In this document: one piece after another, positions 17,201 through 25,041 of the stretch | How positions within the stretch are numbered: position 1 is the stretch's first letter | Layout of the letters: each line of letters opens with the position of its first letter | Assembly: GCF_043678055.1 (NCBI RefSeq) | Contig: NZ_JBHEQA010000001.1 | Span: 620,001 to 684,000 of the forward strand | Reading direction: 5' to 3' | DNA: 64,000 bases | Source: Spongiimicrobium salis | GTDB taxonomy: Bacteria; Bacteroidota; Bacteroidia; Flavobacteriales; Flavobacteriaceae | Notes under the pieces: generated by a model | Databases searched by the model: none | The model's input: only the letters and a program-made list of their open reading frames with translations | Told to the model about the DNA's origin: nothing | Program-made: the position numbers and the translations under genes

Positions 17201-17460
17201 TTGATGGAACCGTGATACGTTTACAAGAAGTTTCCCTAGGATATTCCTTACCAAAGAAATGGTTGGACAAAACTCCTTTTGGATCTTTAGACTTATCCGT
17301 TTCCGGTTTCAACTTATACTACAATGCCGTAAACGTGCCTAAAGGAACAAATTTTGATCCAAATCAGGCTGGTTTAGGTGTTGGAAACGGTAGAGGATTT
17401 GATTTCTTGGCTGGGCCAAGCTCTAGAAGATATGGAATTAGTCTTAAAGCTTCATTCTAA
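14218..17460 (+). CDS. SusC/RagA-type TonB-dependent outer-membrane transporter
   Basis: The 1080-residue outer-membrane barrel imports a bound nutrient with energy from TonB. It has a signal peptide (cleavage near LSFAQ), then a carboxypeptidase-regulatory-like domain at about residues 24-100 (GTVTDQDGLPLPGVNIVVEG), a linker LEEVIVTAQG, and a plug with the SusC signatures IIIRGFSSFSGSNQPLFIVD and LKGLAAATLYGTAGRNGVIL. The rest is barrel strands ending in KASF with a terminal phenylalanine. It is followed by a SusD-type lipoprotein 17 nt later. No carbohydrate-active enzyme, sulfatase or peptidase lies in the same unit, so the substrate cannot be inferred. Confidence 0.95.
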   Translation: MRTKLNGILTLFFAFVVHLSFAQEKTITGTVTDQDGLPLPGVNIVVEGTDNGTQTDFDGNYTITGNVGQTLLFSYIGQKDIRRTIGAENTINVQMVEDAQALEEVIVTAQGIKREKQALGYSVAEVGSEQLEQRAEGDVGRVLTGKASGLNITQQSGLSGSGTNIIIRGFSSFSGSNQPLFIVDGVPFGSDTNAQGSFVNGNNGSSRFLDLDPNNIESVNVLKGLAAATLYGTAGRNGVILITTKNSSSQGASKKNEVTVQSSLFFNEIASLPDYQDEFGNGFDQAFGWFFSNWGPSFQRDGVAGWINGVDARDNRGFNEDGTLAHPYSTAASSTGIPAAFPEFAGARYEWRPYDSVDNFFRTGTVKTNSINFRGASDDGKVSYNANFGHLDDEGFTPGNNLRRYTLGVGGRAILSNKFTVAGTLNFSNTDFKSPPVAASTGNGAFGNGSSVFGELFFTPRSVDLIGLPFQNPIDGSSVYYRQNNSIQHPLWTVANAQTRQTTNRVFGQSSLTYEINDNLNILYRFGLDVYSENNVNRQNRGGRGQSDAALVSGIYQTWNNTSTISNHDFILNGDFDLSEKIGMTFNLGATSRREAFNRVGVSSNGQQVFDVFRHVNFANQNEIEFTQNRNIVGLFGQADFDYDRWAYLTLAGRNDWVSNLDTANRSVFYPSASVSVIPTSVIDGLKTENGINYLKVRAGFGTSANFPTGFPTVSVLNINTQFFQDGGTDIVTNSVGNRLGNPDLKPELLNEFEIGVESRLFKNRVTLEASYYSRTTTDLIVDRPLDPSTGFTTQQTNVGEIKGDGLEVDLGVDIFRSDDPRGVNWSVNGNFTTNNAEVVDLGQDTDIIVYAGFGNLGNAAIEGEQLGVIVGSRIARNDAGEFLVDSAGDYVEENGQFVIGDPNPDWVLNVSNQFSYRNFNFSFLINYTQGGDIYSRTVSTLLGRGLTTDTVDRVNTFILPGVQESDGSPNTKQINNSTFYFNNVLFGPNELGVFDGTVIRLQEVSLGYSLPKKWLDKTPFGSLDLSVSGFNLYYNAVNVPKGTNFDPNQAGLGVGNGRGFDFLAGPSSRRYGISLKASF

Positions 17461-17477
17461 TAACAATAATAAAATTT

Positions 17478-19193
17478 ATGATAATGAAAAAAATACATAA
17501 CTATTTAGGTTTGGTATTATGCATAGGAGCTTTGTTCTTTAGTTCTTGTGAAACTACCGAATTAGATCTTACCGAAAATCCGAATCAGTTGCGTCCTGAT
17601 CAATCTTCTGCGGATTTATTTTTGAATTCGATACAAGTCGATTTCGCAACTTTCGCCGAAGTCATGGGAGACAATGGAGGAGAATTGGTCAGAATTGAAA
17701 ATATGAACGGAAGAAGTTATCCCAATGTAAATGCGTACTCTCCCACCAACTTAAATCAAGAGTGGAATATTGCGTATCAAGCGGATGCAGGGGAAGCACT
17801 TCCTACAGGATTGGAAATCAACGGTATTCTAGCCGATATCAGAGCAATGGCTCCAGAAGCAGAAGCCAATGAATTGTTTCACCACACGGCTATTGGGCAA
17901 TTTATTGAAGCCTATACCATAGTCACTTTGGTAGATTATTTTGGAGACATTCCTTATTCCCAAGCTATTCAGGCCAATGCTGAAACTCCCGTTCTAAACC
18001 CTGCTTTAGACCCAGGATCTAGTGTTTACGATGCTGCATTGGCACTACTGGATGCCTCCATTGCCAACTTTAATCTTGATCCGGTAACGGAACCTGAAAA
18101 TGATTTCTTCTATGGAGGAAATACAGGTCGTTGGATCGATGCGGCCAATACTTTGAAAATGAAAATTCATTTACAGAGACGTTTGGTAGATCCTACGGCA
18201 GTTGCCAGCTTTAACGCTATAGTTGCCAGCGGAGATTACATTCAAGATAGTGCAGGAGATCTTCAATTCCAATGGGGAACTAATGCGGTTCAGCCCGATG
18301 TACGTCATCCAAAGTATGCCAATAACTATATTGCTTCTGGAGGGCAGACGTATATGTCCAATTGGTTGATGAATTTAATGGATACTACTGGGGATCCAAG
18401 AATACGTTATTATTTCTACAGACAAGTAAATGCGGTTCCTGGAGCTGAAGTTCCTGCAGACGAAGAGACTATTGCCTGTTCGTTAGAGCCCGTACCGCAG
18501 CACTATACCGATGGAGGGTTTACCTTCTGCGTATTGCCTAACGGGTACTGGGGACGTGATCACGGACAAAATGCAGGTATTCCGCCAGATGGATTTACCA
18601 GAACAGTATACGGTGTATATCCTGCCGGAGGACAATTTGATGATAGTAGTTTCGAAGGAATTAGTATAGGTGGTGGTGGTGCCGGTGCCGGTATTACTCC
18701 TATACTTATGTCTTCGTGGGTAGATTTTATGTTAGCGGAAGTTGCCATGTTAGGCAGTGCTGATGCCGGAAGACCATTTATTTTGAATGGTATTACGCAG
18801 TCTGTAACGAAAGTAGCTGCTTTTGGTTCATTGGATTCTGGAGCAGATTTATCCTTCGCCCCTACTCAAGGAGCTATTGATAACCATTTAAACAATATCG
18901 GAGCCGCATTTGATGCAGCGGATGATACTGGAAAATGGAATATTCTTGCGGAGCAGTATTTCATCTCCCTATTTGGAAATGGAACAGATGGGTACAACTT
19001 TTACAGAAGAGCTGGTTTCCCAACTACTTTACAGCCTAATTTAGAGCCGGATCCAGGAGCTTTTGTACGTTCCTTGAACTATCCTGCGGATTTTGCAAAC
19101 AACAATTCTTCCGTAGATCCTAAACCTAATTTGGAGGTTCAGGTATTCTGGGACAACAATCCAGCAGCACCAACTTTTCCCATAGCTAATTAA
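17478..19193 (+). CDS. SusD/RagB-type nutrient-binding surface lipoprotein
   Basis: The protein (571 residues, or 569 if it starts at the second ATG, 17484) forms the lid on the SusC barrel and captures substrate at the cell surface. A lipoprotein signal peptide ends in LFFSSCE, with the lipidated cysteine at residue 24 of the long form. The next segment, LTENPNQLRPDQ, and the NTGRWIDAANTLKMKIHLQR block match the SusD-like_2 branch rather than classical SusD. C-terminal SWVDFMLAEVAML and EQYFISLFGNGTDGYNFYRR are also typical. It lies 17 nt after susC and 25 nt before the third gene. Confidence 0.92.
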   Translation: MIMKKIHNYLGLVLCIGALFFSSCETTELDLTENPNQLRPDQSSADLFLNSIQVDFATFAEVMGDNGGELVRIENMNGRSYPNVNAYSPTNLNQEWNIAYQADAGEALPTGLEINGILADIRAMAPEAEANELFHHTAIGQFIEAYTIVTLVDYFGDIPYSQAIQANAETPVLNPALDPGSSVYDAALALLDASIANFNLDPVTEPENDFFYGGNTGRWIDAANTLKMKIHLQRRLVDPTAVASFNAIVASGDYIQDSAGDLQFQWGTNAVQPDVRHPKYANNYIASGGQTYMSNWLMNLMDTTGDPRIRYYFYRQVNAVPGAEVPADEETIACSLEPVPQHYTDGGFTFCVLPNGYWGRDHGQNAGIPPDGFTRTVYGVYPAGGQFDDSSFEGISIGGGGAGAGITPILMSSWVDFMLAEVAMLGSADAGRPFILNGITQSVTKVAAFGSLDSGADLSFAPTQGAIDNHLNNIGAAFDAADDTGKWNILAEQYFISLFGNGTDGYNFYRRAGFPTTLQPNLEPDPGAFVRSLNYPADFANNNSSVDPKPNLEVQVFWDNNPAAPTFPIAN

Positions 19194-19218
19194 AAACAAT
19201 AAAAAATTCATAAACATT

Positions 19219-20241
19219 ATGAAAAGATATATCACTAAAATAATGGTCTTCGGCCTTGCTGTAAGTACTATATTTTCTTGCTCCTCTGATGACAAGATTG
19301 TTGATCAGATATTAGAAGGAGTAGGCACTGGTGCCATTCTGAGAACCAGAAGCGAAACCAACAACCTTGTTTTTAACGATGTTACAAGAACATTCGATGC
19401 AGGGTCCAATTACGCCTTGACCATAGAAGAACAGGATGAGGAAGAAGGTGCTTTATTAGAGTCTGTAGAGATTTTTGTAGCCTATAGAGATAATTCTGGA
19501 GGAGAGATGACCACACAAGAAGTCCCGCTCCAAACCTTAATGGCTTCTGATTTTACTACAGGAGAACGCGGATTACCTGAGGCATCCGTATCCTATACTT
19601 CGGATCAGTTGGTATCTACTACAGGGATTACCGAGTCCATGGTTGTAGGAAAAGATAGATTTGAGTTCCGATTGGTGCTCAATCTCACCAATGGCGAAGT
19701 ATTTTCCAATAATGATGTTGGAGGTCCGGTAAGTGGAGGTTCTTTCTTCTCTGCCCCCTTTGAGTATTTCCCTGAAGTAGCTTGTTCCATTACCGAGAGT
19801 CTCGCTGGCACGCATACTTACGTAACTTCCAACATTGATTCTGCTCCTGGAGCAGGAGGCATGTGCTCTGGAGGAAATGTTATGGGTACCGTTACTTGGA
19901 CCGAAGTTGAACCTGGCGAATATTCTTCTTCGGATATGAGTTTTGGTCAATTTGAAGATTGTTATACCATCAGAGGTCCGGCCGCGGGAGAAGATATTAC
20001 CATTGTATGGGATTGTACCCTTCTAACTCCGGATGGAGAGGTATACTTGGATGAAGATGGGGTGGTAACACCAAATGATGACAATGATGATCAGGAATTC
20101 ACCTATTCTTACACCATTACAAATGTAACAGGTCCAGACATGACCATTGATTTCTCGAGTTCTGCAGGGGATAGAGGAACGGTTGTTATAACAAGGGAAG
20201 GTGGAGCAGATTGGCCAGCCATCTTTACGGCGAACAACTAA
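19219..20241 (+). CDS. Surface lipoprotein associated with the SusCD pair
   Basis: The 340-residue protein has a lipoprotein signal peptide ending in STIFSCSSDD, with the lipidated cysteine at residue 21, and is acidic and threonine/serine-rich, as surface-exposed Bacteroidota lipoproteins are. Four cysteines in the second half (EVACSITE, GGMCSGG, EDCYTI, WDCTLL) could form two disulfides. I recognise no catalytic domain. Position as third gene after susC-susD, ahead of a terminator, suggests a SusE/F-like accessory binding protein; that is inference from position, not from homology I could test. Confidence 0.75.
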   Translation: MKRYITKIMVFGLAVSTIFSCSSDDKIVDQILEGVGTGAILRTRSETNNLVFNDVTRTFDAGSNYALTIEEQDEEEGALLESVEIFVAYRDNSGGEMTTQEVPLQTLMASDFTTGERGLPEASVSYTSDQLVSTTGITESMVVGKDRFEFRLVLNLTNGEVFSNNDVGGPVSGGSFFSAPFEYFPEVACSITESLAGTHTYVTSNIDSAPGAGGMCSGGNVMGTVTWTEVEPGEYSSSDMSFGQFEDCYTIRGPAAGEDITIVWDCTLLTPDGEVYLDEDGVVTPNDDNDDQEFTYSYTITNVTGPDMTIDFSSSAGDRGTVVITREGGADWPAIFTANN

Positions 20242-20258
20242 TACCGTTTACCATTTAT

Positions 20259-20288
20259 AAAAAAAGCCCTCCAAATGGAGGGCTTTTT
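20259..20288. terminator. Bidirectional terminator between the Sus unit and 20291
   Basis: GCCCTCC (20266-20272) pairs with GGAGGGC (20277-20283) across an AAAT loop. It is flanked by seven A (20259-20265) and five T, so it works in both directions, ending the susC-susD-lipoprotein transcript and the convergent gene at 20291. Confidence 0.9.
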
Positions 20289-20290
20289 AT

Positions 20291-21037
20291 TTATAATTCT
20301 TGATAATAACTCAAGACTTTCAGCATTCCTTCTCCCTTTTTCAAATTGATCCTATTTTTAGTGATATACGCCTTAAGAGCTTCCTGCTTCCCTGGATCAT
20401 CCTTAAACAATTCCAGTAAAGCTTTCTTGGAGCGTTTGAGAAAAAGTACCTTACTTTCTTTTTTCTTTACGTAAAATTCCGAAGCTTCCACAAATTTATC
20501 GGGTACTGGAATTTCCAATGAAGTCTTGGCTTCTTTTCCTTCTTTGAATCTTTTCCGCATACGTTCATAGATGACGAGCTCATCCGTAGCCATACGCTGA
20601 AATAAATGCCCTTGCAAGCGATTTTGTTTTTTATCGAAGTACGGAGTATACACAATGGTTTCCTTATTGCGCACACAATAGATATCCTCCCGTTTTAACA
20701 ATGTTTCTATTTTCTTTTGACCTAAAAATTTCTTCAATTGCACCTCTTCGTTATACCCATCGTACCTACTATATGCATATCCTTCCAAACCATCGGGACT
20801 ATAGATAGCCGTTTTTACAAAATTCTCCTCCAAAAAAGGAGATCCTTGTATATTGGTCAGTGGTATCGCATCTTTTTGATTTCGATATTGTTGGAAGATA
20901 AAATCGAGATTGGGATTCCTGCCCACCGCATCCAAATCGGCATTTCCAGGGTTAAAATTGGTGTTTGGCAGATTTTGAGCAAGCAACACTACTGTTGGAC
21001 ACAAAAGTAATGCTAGAGATAACTTAAGCTTCTTCAT
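20291..21037 (-). CDS. Secreted protein of unknown function, paralogue of the protein at 22867
   Basis: The 248-residue protein starts at the ATG at 21037 (MKKLKLSLALLLCPTVVLLA, a clean signal peptide); an ATG 12 codons upstream would only add a non-conserved stretch. I recognise no domain. By eye it aligns over most of its length with the product of 22867-23604: both have GSPFL/GSPYL about 60 residues in, then a tyrosine-rich region (YSRYDGYNEEVQLKK), YERMRKRFKEGKEAKTSLE, an EFYVKK block, and a C-terminal LLELFKDD helix. It is basic. A periplasmic or outer-surface location is inferred from the signal peptide only. Confidence 0.8.
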   Translation of the reverse strand: MKKLKLSLALLLCPTVVLLAQNLPNTNFNPGNADLDAVGRNPNLDFIFQQYRNQKDAIPLTNIQGSPFLEENFVKTAIYSPDGLEGYAYSRYDGYNEEVQLKKFLGQKKIETLLKREDIYCVRNKETIVYTPYFDKKQNRLQGHLFQRMATDELVIYERMRKRFKEGKEAKTSLEIPVPDKFVEASEFYVKKKESKVLFLKRSKKALLELFKDDPGKQEALKAYITKNRINLKKGEGMLKVLSYYQEL

Positions 21038-21151
21038 GGCGTATATTTTAAAAATCAATATTCTCTTATTCAATCACTTAAAGATATAAATAAAGTATAG
21101 ATCATAAAATAAATTAAAAGATTTACCTTTATCCCCAAATTCAAGGAACTT

Positions 21152-21889
21152 GTGAAGAACACCACTCAAATTTATGGCGTAAGGGCCGTAATAGAGGCCA
21201 TACAGGCCCAAAAAGAAATCGATAAAGTCTTTATACAAAAAGGTCTACGGGGAGACCTTTCCAAAGAGTTGGAATCTTTAATTCGAAAAAATGACATTGG
21301 CTCTTCTTATGTTCCTGTTGAAAAATTAAACCGACTTACCAAAAACAATCATCAAGGCGTGATTGCCAATATATCTCCCATCTCGTTCCATGATTTTGAA
21401 TCCCTAGTGGAACAGATTGTGGCCACTAAAGAAAAACCGCTATTTCTCTTATTAGATCAATTATCTGATGTCCGCAATTTTGGCGCTATTATCAGAACTG
21501 CTGAATGTACGGGAGTCGATGCCATTGTTATTCAAAAAAAAGGAACTGCTCCGGTTACGGCAGACACCATAAAAACTTCTGCCGGAGCCGTATTTAAGAT
21601 TCCTATTTCAAAAGTGGGCCATCTTAAAGATGCCGTACATTATCTACAAGCTTCAGGCGTGCAGGTAATTGCTGCTACTGAAAAAACAGAAAATACCATT
21701 TACGACATCTCATTTAAACAGGGAAGTGCCATTATTATGGGTGCTGAAGATGTTGGTATCTCCCCCTCTATTTTGAAAGCGGCCGATGCTACTGCCAAAT
21801 TGCCCCTATTGGGCGATATAGGATCTTTAAATGTTTCCGTTGCTTGTGGGGTATTCCTATATGAAGCTGTACGACAACGGCAGGTATAA
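21152..21889 (+). CDS. rlmB: 23S rRNA 2'-O-ribose methyltransferase, TrmH/RlmB family
   Basis: The 245-residue SPOUT methyltransferase uses S-adenosylmethionine, probably to methylate the 2'-OH of a 23S rRNA guanosine. The N-terminal substrate-binding domain starts YGVRAVIEAI. The trefoil-knot motifs are clear: LLDQLSDVRNFGAIIRTAEC (motif 1), IIMGAEDVGISPSILKAAD (motif 2) and LPLLGDIGSLNVSVACGVFL (motif 3). The start is GTG at 21152; no in-frame ATG exists before the conserved region. Convergent with the rhomboid gene, whose stop codon abuts it. Exact target within the TrmH family is inferred. Confidence 0.88.
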   Translation: MKNTTQIYGVRAVIEAIQAQKEIDKVFIQKGLRGDLSKELESLIRKNDIGSSYVPVEKLNRLTKNNHQGVIANISPISFHDFESLVEQIVATKEKPLFLLLDQLSDVRNFGAIIRTAECTGVDAIVIQKKGTAPVTADTIKTSAGAVFKIPISKVGHLKDAVHYLQASGVQVIAATEKTENTIYDISFKQGSAIIMGAEDVGISPSILKAADATAKLPLLGDIGSLNVSVACGVFLYEAVRQRQV

Positions 21890-22636
21890 TCAGTTTTCGG
21901 TATCTTTTTTTGTGCTCGGCTTAAAATGATATTGGATATTGAGATTCAGGGTATTGTCCTCTTCAATTTTTTCTTCTTGGGTTTCTATAAAATTCCCATC
22001 GGCATCAAAATGTCGGAGAAATTCATCTTCCTCTTCTTTAAATTCTTCCTTCTCCCATTCGAATTTCTTTAATTCCGGTAATGCAGTCTTTAAACGAAAA
22101 GCCAAGAACAGACCTGCAACAAAACCGCCTAAATGTCCTTCCCAAGAAATTTGCTCCTCTATTGGAAAAATATACCAAAGAAGGCTCCCATAAATAAAAA
22201 CCACGACCAAGGACAAAGCCACCAACCTATAGTGTTTGGTAAATATTCCTTTAAAAAAAATAAAACTTGCCAGGACATAGATCAATCCACTTGCCCCAAT
22301 ATGATAGGAAGGCCTTCCTAACACCCATGTAAAAAAACCAGACAGGAGTATTCCCCAAAAGAGCACTTTTAAGGACACTTTTCGGTAAAAATATACTAAG
22401 GCCATAGACAGTATTGCAATAGGTAAGGTATTGTTGTACAAATGATCTACGGAGCTATGGATAAACGGACTGAACACTATTCCTTTTAAACCCGAAAGAG
22501 TTCTTGGGTACACTCCATATTCGTTTAAATTTATCTTAAATCGCAGTTCCACTAAAAAGACGGTCCACATGGCCAATATGGCCATTAAGGGAACCAGAAT
22601 GACATTGTACGAAAATTTAAAATAGGTATCGGACAT
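21890..22636 (-). CDS. Rhomboid family intramembrane serine protease
   Basis: The 248-residue inner-membrane protein has about six hydrophobic segments. The catalytic serine is in GASG (Ser116), the partner histidine in EGHLGGFVAG (His168), and the oxyanion-side motif HLYNN (His65-Asn69) is in TM2. These three are the rhomboid core. The C-terminal 60 residues are acidic and charged (KKFEWEKEEFKEEEDEFLRH) and would face the cytoplasm or periplasm; they are not part of the catalytic core. Its last codon abuts the rlmB stop, tail to tail. The substrate is unknown. Confidence 0.9.
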   Translation of the reverse strand: MSDTYFKFSYNVILVPLMAILAMWTVFLVELRFKINLNEYGVYPRTLSGLKGIVFSPFIHSSVDHLYNNTLPIAILSMALVYFYRKVSLKVLFWGILLSGFFTWVLGRPSYHIGASGLIYVLASFIFFKGIFTKHYRLVALSLVVVFIYGSLLWYIFPIEEQISWEGHLGGFVAGLFLAFRLKTALPELKKFEWEKEEFKEEEDEFLRHFDADGNFIETQEEKIEEDNTLNLNIQYHFKPSTKKDTEN

Positions 22637-22866
22637 AAGATTAAATTACAACTTCTTTTACAATTTTTTAGCCAGAGTTTACTTTTCTGAAATATTGTCA
22701 TGAAAGCATCAAACACTATTTCGAAAAAAGGATGCTTTTATAAACTCACGAAGAGGTTCCGATGTGCACATTAGCACCTATATATCAACAAAATACCGTT
22801 TTCAAACTTGTCCTTGTGACGATTATTTTATATCTTGTTAGCTTAACCACTAAAATCCAATTAGAT

Positions 22867-23604
22867 ATGAAAATCAACTATTTTTTCTCTCTCCTGGCAA
22901 TCGGATGTTTAAATGTAGCCATGGCACAACACTGTGCCATCCCTTCTTTGGAATCTGGAAATCCACTCACAAGAATTGTCAACACCTTAAACGCCAATGC
23001 TGCGGCTTCCGTATATAAAAATTCAACAGGCTCACCGTATTTAACAGCTTCGTTTGAATCTAGCAAAATTTATGTGGACAATAAACTGGTAGGTACGTTC
23101 TATACACGCTACAACGCGCATAGAAAGGAAATCCAAGTAAAGAAAACTACCTTAAAGGAAGAAGCCTACCAAACACTATCCAGAGACGGAAGTGTTAAAG
23201 TAGTATACCATGACAAAACACTACAATTCGCTTCTTTTCTCAATGGAAAAGGTGAAAAACAATATGACTATTTGATGACTGTAGCCGATGGGGATAAATA
23301 TACCCTGTACCGCAGAGTGAAAATAAAGTATAGAAAAGGTAGAAAAGCCGAAGACTCGTATGAAAGGGATACTCAAGGACGTTTTACAAGTGTAAATGAA
23401 TATTATGTACGAGATGGCAAGAGCAATTTAATGCTAGAGTTGCCGAGCAAAAAATCAGATCTTCTCAAAGTATTCAAGAATGCAGATAAAATAAGTGTTG
23501 CGGGTCTAGTAAAAAAAGGATCTTTTAAACTACATCGGGAGAGAGATTTGATCAAACTTTTGAATTTGGTCAATACTGCTCCGGTAGATTATGCTGCCAA
23601 ATAA
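22867..23604 (+). CDS. Secreted protein of unknown function, paralogue of the protein at 20291
   Basis: The 245-residue protein starts at the ATG at 22867 (MKINYFFSLLAIGCLNVAMA, signal peptide with AMA/Q cleavage). The frame is open to an ATG at 22762, but that adds a second hydrophobic stretch and is unlikely. It aligns by eye with the protein at 20291-21037 (GSPYL, YTRYNAHRKEIQVKK, YRRVKIKYRKGRKAEDSYE, NEYYVRDGK, LLKVFKN). Such shared spacing indicates duplication followed by strong divergence. It is basic and has no domain I recognise. It ends just before a terminator. Confidence 0.8.
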   Translation: MKINYFFSLLAIGCLNVAMAQHCAIPSLESGNPLTRIVNTLNANAAASVYKNSTGSPYLTASFESSKIYVDNKLVGTFYTRYNAHRKEIQVKKTTLKEEAYQTLSRDGSVKVVYHDKTLQFASFLNGKGEKQYDYLMTVADGDKYTLYRRVKIKYRKGRKAEDSYERDTQGRFTSVNEYYVRDGKSNLMLELPSKKSDLLKVFKNADKISVAGLVKKGSFKLHRERDLIKLLNLVNTAPVDYAAK

Positions 23605-23631
23605 GCATCTTTTTATCTTATAACAGTACAA

Positions 23632-23661
23632 AACCATCCATACCTAATGGATGGTTTTTTT
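23632..23661 (+). terminator. Terminator after the secreted protein at 22867
   Basis: AACCATCCA (23632-23640) pairs with TGGATGGTT (23648-23656) across a 7-nt loop, and the pairing runs into a stretch of seven T (23655-23661). It sits 28 nt after the stop codon. Confidence 0.85.
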
Positions 23662-23763
23662 AGTGCTTATCGACTTCCAAAGCAGAAAGCATAGGCATAA
23701 CTTTTTAAAGTTCCCATGATCTGGCATTCATTTTTTTGATGGAATAATGCTTATTTTTACGTC

Positions 23764-25041
23764 ATGAACGAGCCACTTGCGGAACGGGTACGCCCTAAAA
23801 AATTGGAAGATTATGTGAGTCAATCTCATTTGATCGGGAGTAACGGATCTTTGACGCAACAAATAAAAAAAGGAATTATTCCTTCCTTAATTCTTTGGGG
23901 ACCTCCAGGTACGGGAAAAACTACCTTGGCCAATATTATTGCCAATGAGAGCAAACGCCCTTTTTATACCTTGAGTGCCATAAGCAGTGGGGTAAAAGAT
24001 GTACGGGAAGTCATTGAAAAAGCAAAACAGAGCGGGGGTTTATTTACGACCAAAAACCCTATTTTGTTTATCGATGAGATTCATCGTTTCAGCAAATCCC
24101 AGCAGGATTCCCTGCTAGGGGCAGTGGAAAAAGGTTGGGTCACCTTAGTAGGGGCTACCACTGAAAATCCAAGTTTTGAGGTTATTCCCGCCCTCCTATC
24201 CCGATGTCAGGTCTACATCTTAAATGCTTTTGAAAAGAAAGATCTTGAAGCCCTACTCAAAAAGGCAATAGCGCAAGATCGCTTTTTGAAATCAAAAAAA
24301 ATTACCCTAAAAGAAATCGATGTGCTATTACGCCTCTCCGGTGGAGATGGCAGAAAGCTGTTAAATATTTTTGAACTTATTGTAAATTCTGAGGAAACAG
24401 ATACTGTCACCATTACCAATGAACTGGTATTGAGCAAAGTTCAAAAGAACACGGTGCGTTATGACAAGACCGGAGAACAACATTATGACATCATTTCCGC
24501 CTTCATAAAGTCTATTCGAGGTAGTGACCCCAATGGTGCGGTTTATTGGTTGGCCCGCATGATCGAGGGAGGAGAGGATGTGAAATTTATTGCCCGACGC
24601 ATGCTTATTTCCGCTTCTGAAGATATTGGACTCGCCAATCCAACGGCCTTGGTTCTAGCCAATACCACTTTTCAAGCCGTAACCACTATTGGATACCCTG
24701 AAGCTCGCATCATCTTGAGTCAATGTGCCATTTATTTAGCTACATCCCCCAAGAGCAATGCCAGTTATATGGCGATCAAAAAAGCACAGCATACCGTAAA
24801 AGAAACCGGGGATTTATCGGTCCCTATTCCCTTGAGAAATGCACCTACGAAATTAATGAAGGATATTGGCTATGGTAAAGGTTATAAATACGCCCATGAT
24901 TATCCCAATAATTTTGTGGAAGAAGAGTTTCTTCCGGAAACCTTAGAAGGAACTTCTTTTTATACTCCAAGTAAAAACCCTAGAGAGAAAGCCATCAAGG
25001 AATTCCTAAAAAACCGATGGAAAGATAAATACGACCTTTAA
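23764..25041 (+). CDS. rarA: Replication-associated recombination protein RarA (MgsA) AAA+ ATPase
   Basis: The 425-residue ATPase is related to clamp loaders and to eukaryotic WRNIP1; it acts at stalled replication forks. Walker A is WGPPGTGKTTL (residues 45-55), Walker B LFIDEIHRF (101-109), and the family-specific GATTENPSFEVIPALLSRCQ and ISAFIKSIRGSDPNGAVYWL (C-terminal tetramerisation domain) follow. The length is normal. The last 4 bases overlap tail to tail with the gene at 25038. Confidence 0.95.
   Translation: MNEPLAERVRPKKLEDYVSQSHLIGSNGSLTQQIKKGIIPSLILWGPPGTGKTTLANIIANESKRPFYTLSAISSGVKDVREVIEKAKQSGGLFTTKNPILFIDEIHRFSKSQQDSLLGAVEKGWVTLVGATTENPSFEVIPALLSRCQVYILNAFEKKDLEALLKKAIAQDRFLKSKKITLKEIDVLLRLSGGDGRKLLNIFELIVNSEETDTVTITNELVLSKVQKNTVRYDKTGEQHYDIISAFIKSIRGSDPNGAVYWLARMIEGGEDVKFIARRMLISASEDIGLANPTALVLANTTFQAVTTIGYPEARIILSQCAIYLATSPKSNASYMAIKKAQHTVKETGDLSVPIPLRNAPTKLMKDIGYGKGYKYAHDYPNNFVEEEFLPETLEGTSFYTPSKNPREKAIKEFLKNRWKDKYDL

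Noticed and set aside
22703..22738. Hairpin AAAGCATC/GATGCTTT upstream of 22867
   Set aside because: Eight paired bases with a 20-nt loop and only four T behind it; it may be a terminator or operator but has no supporting context.
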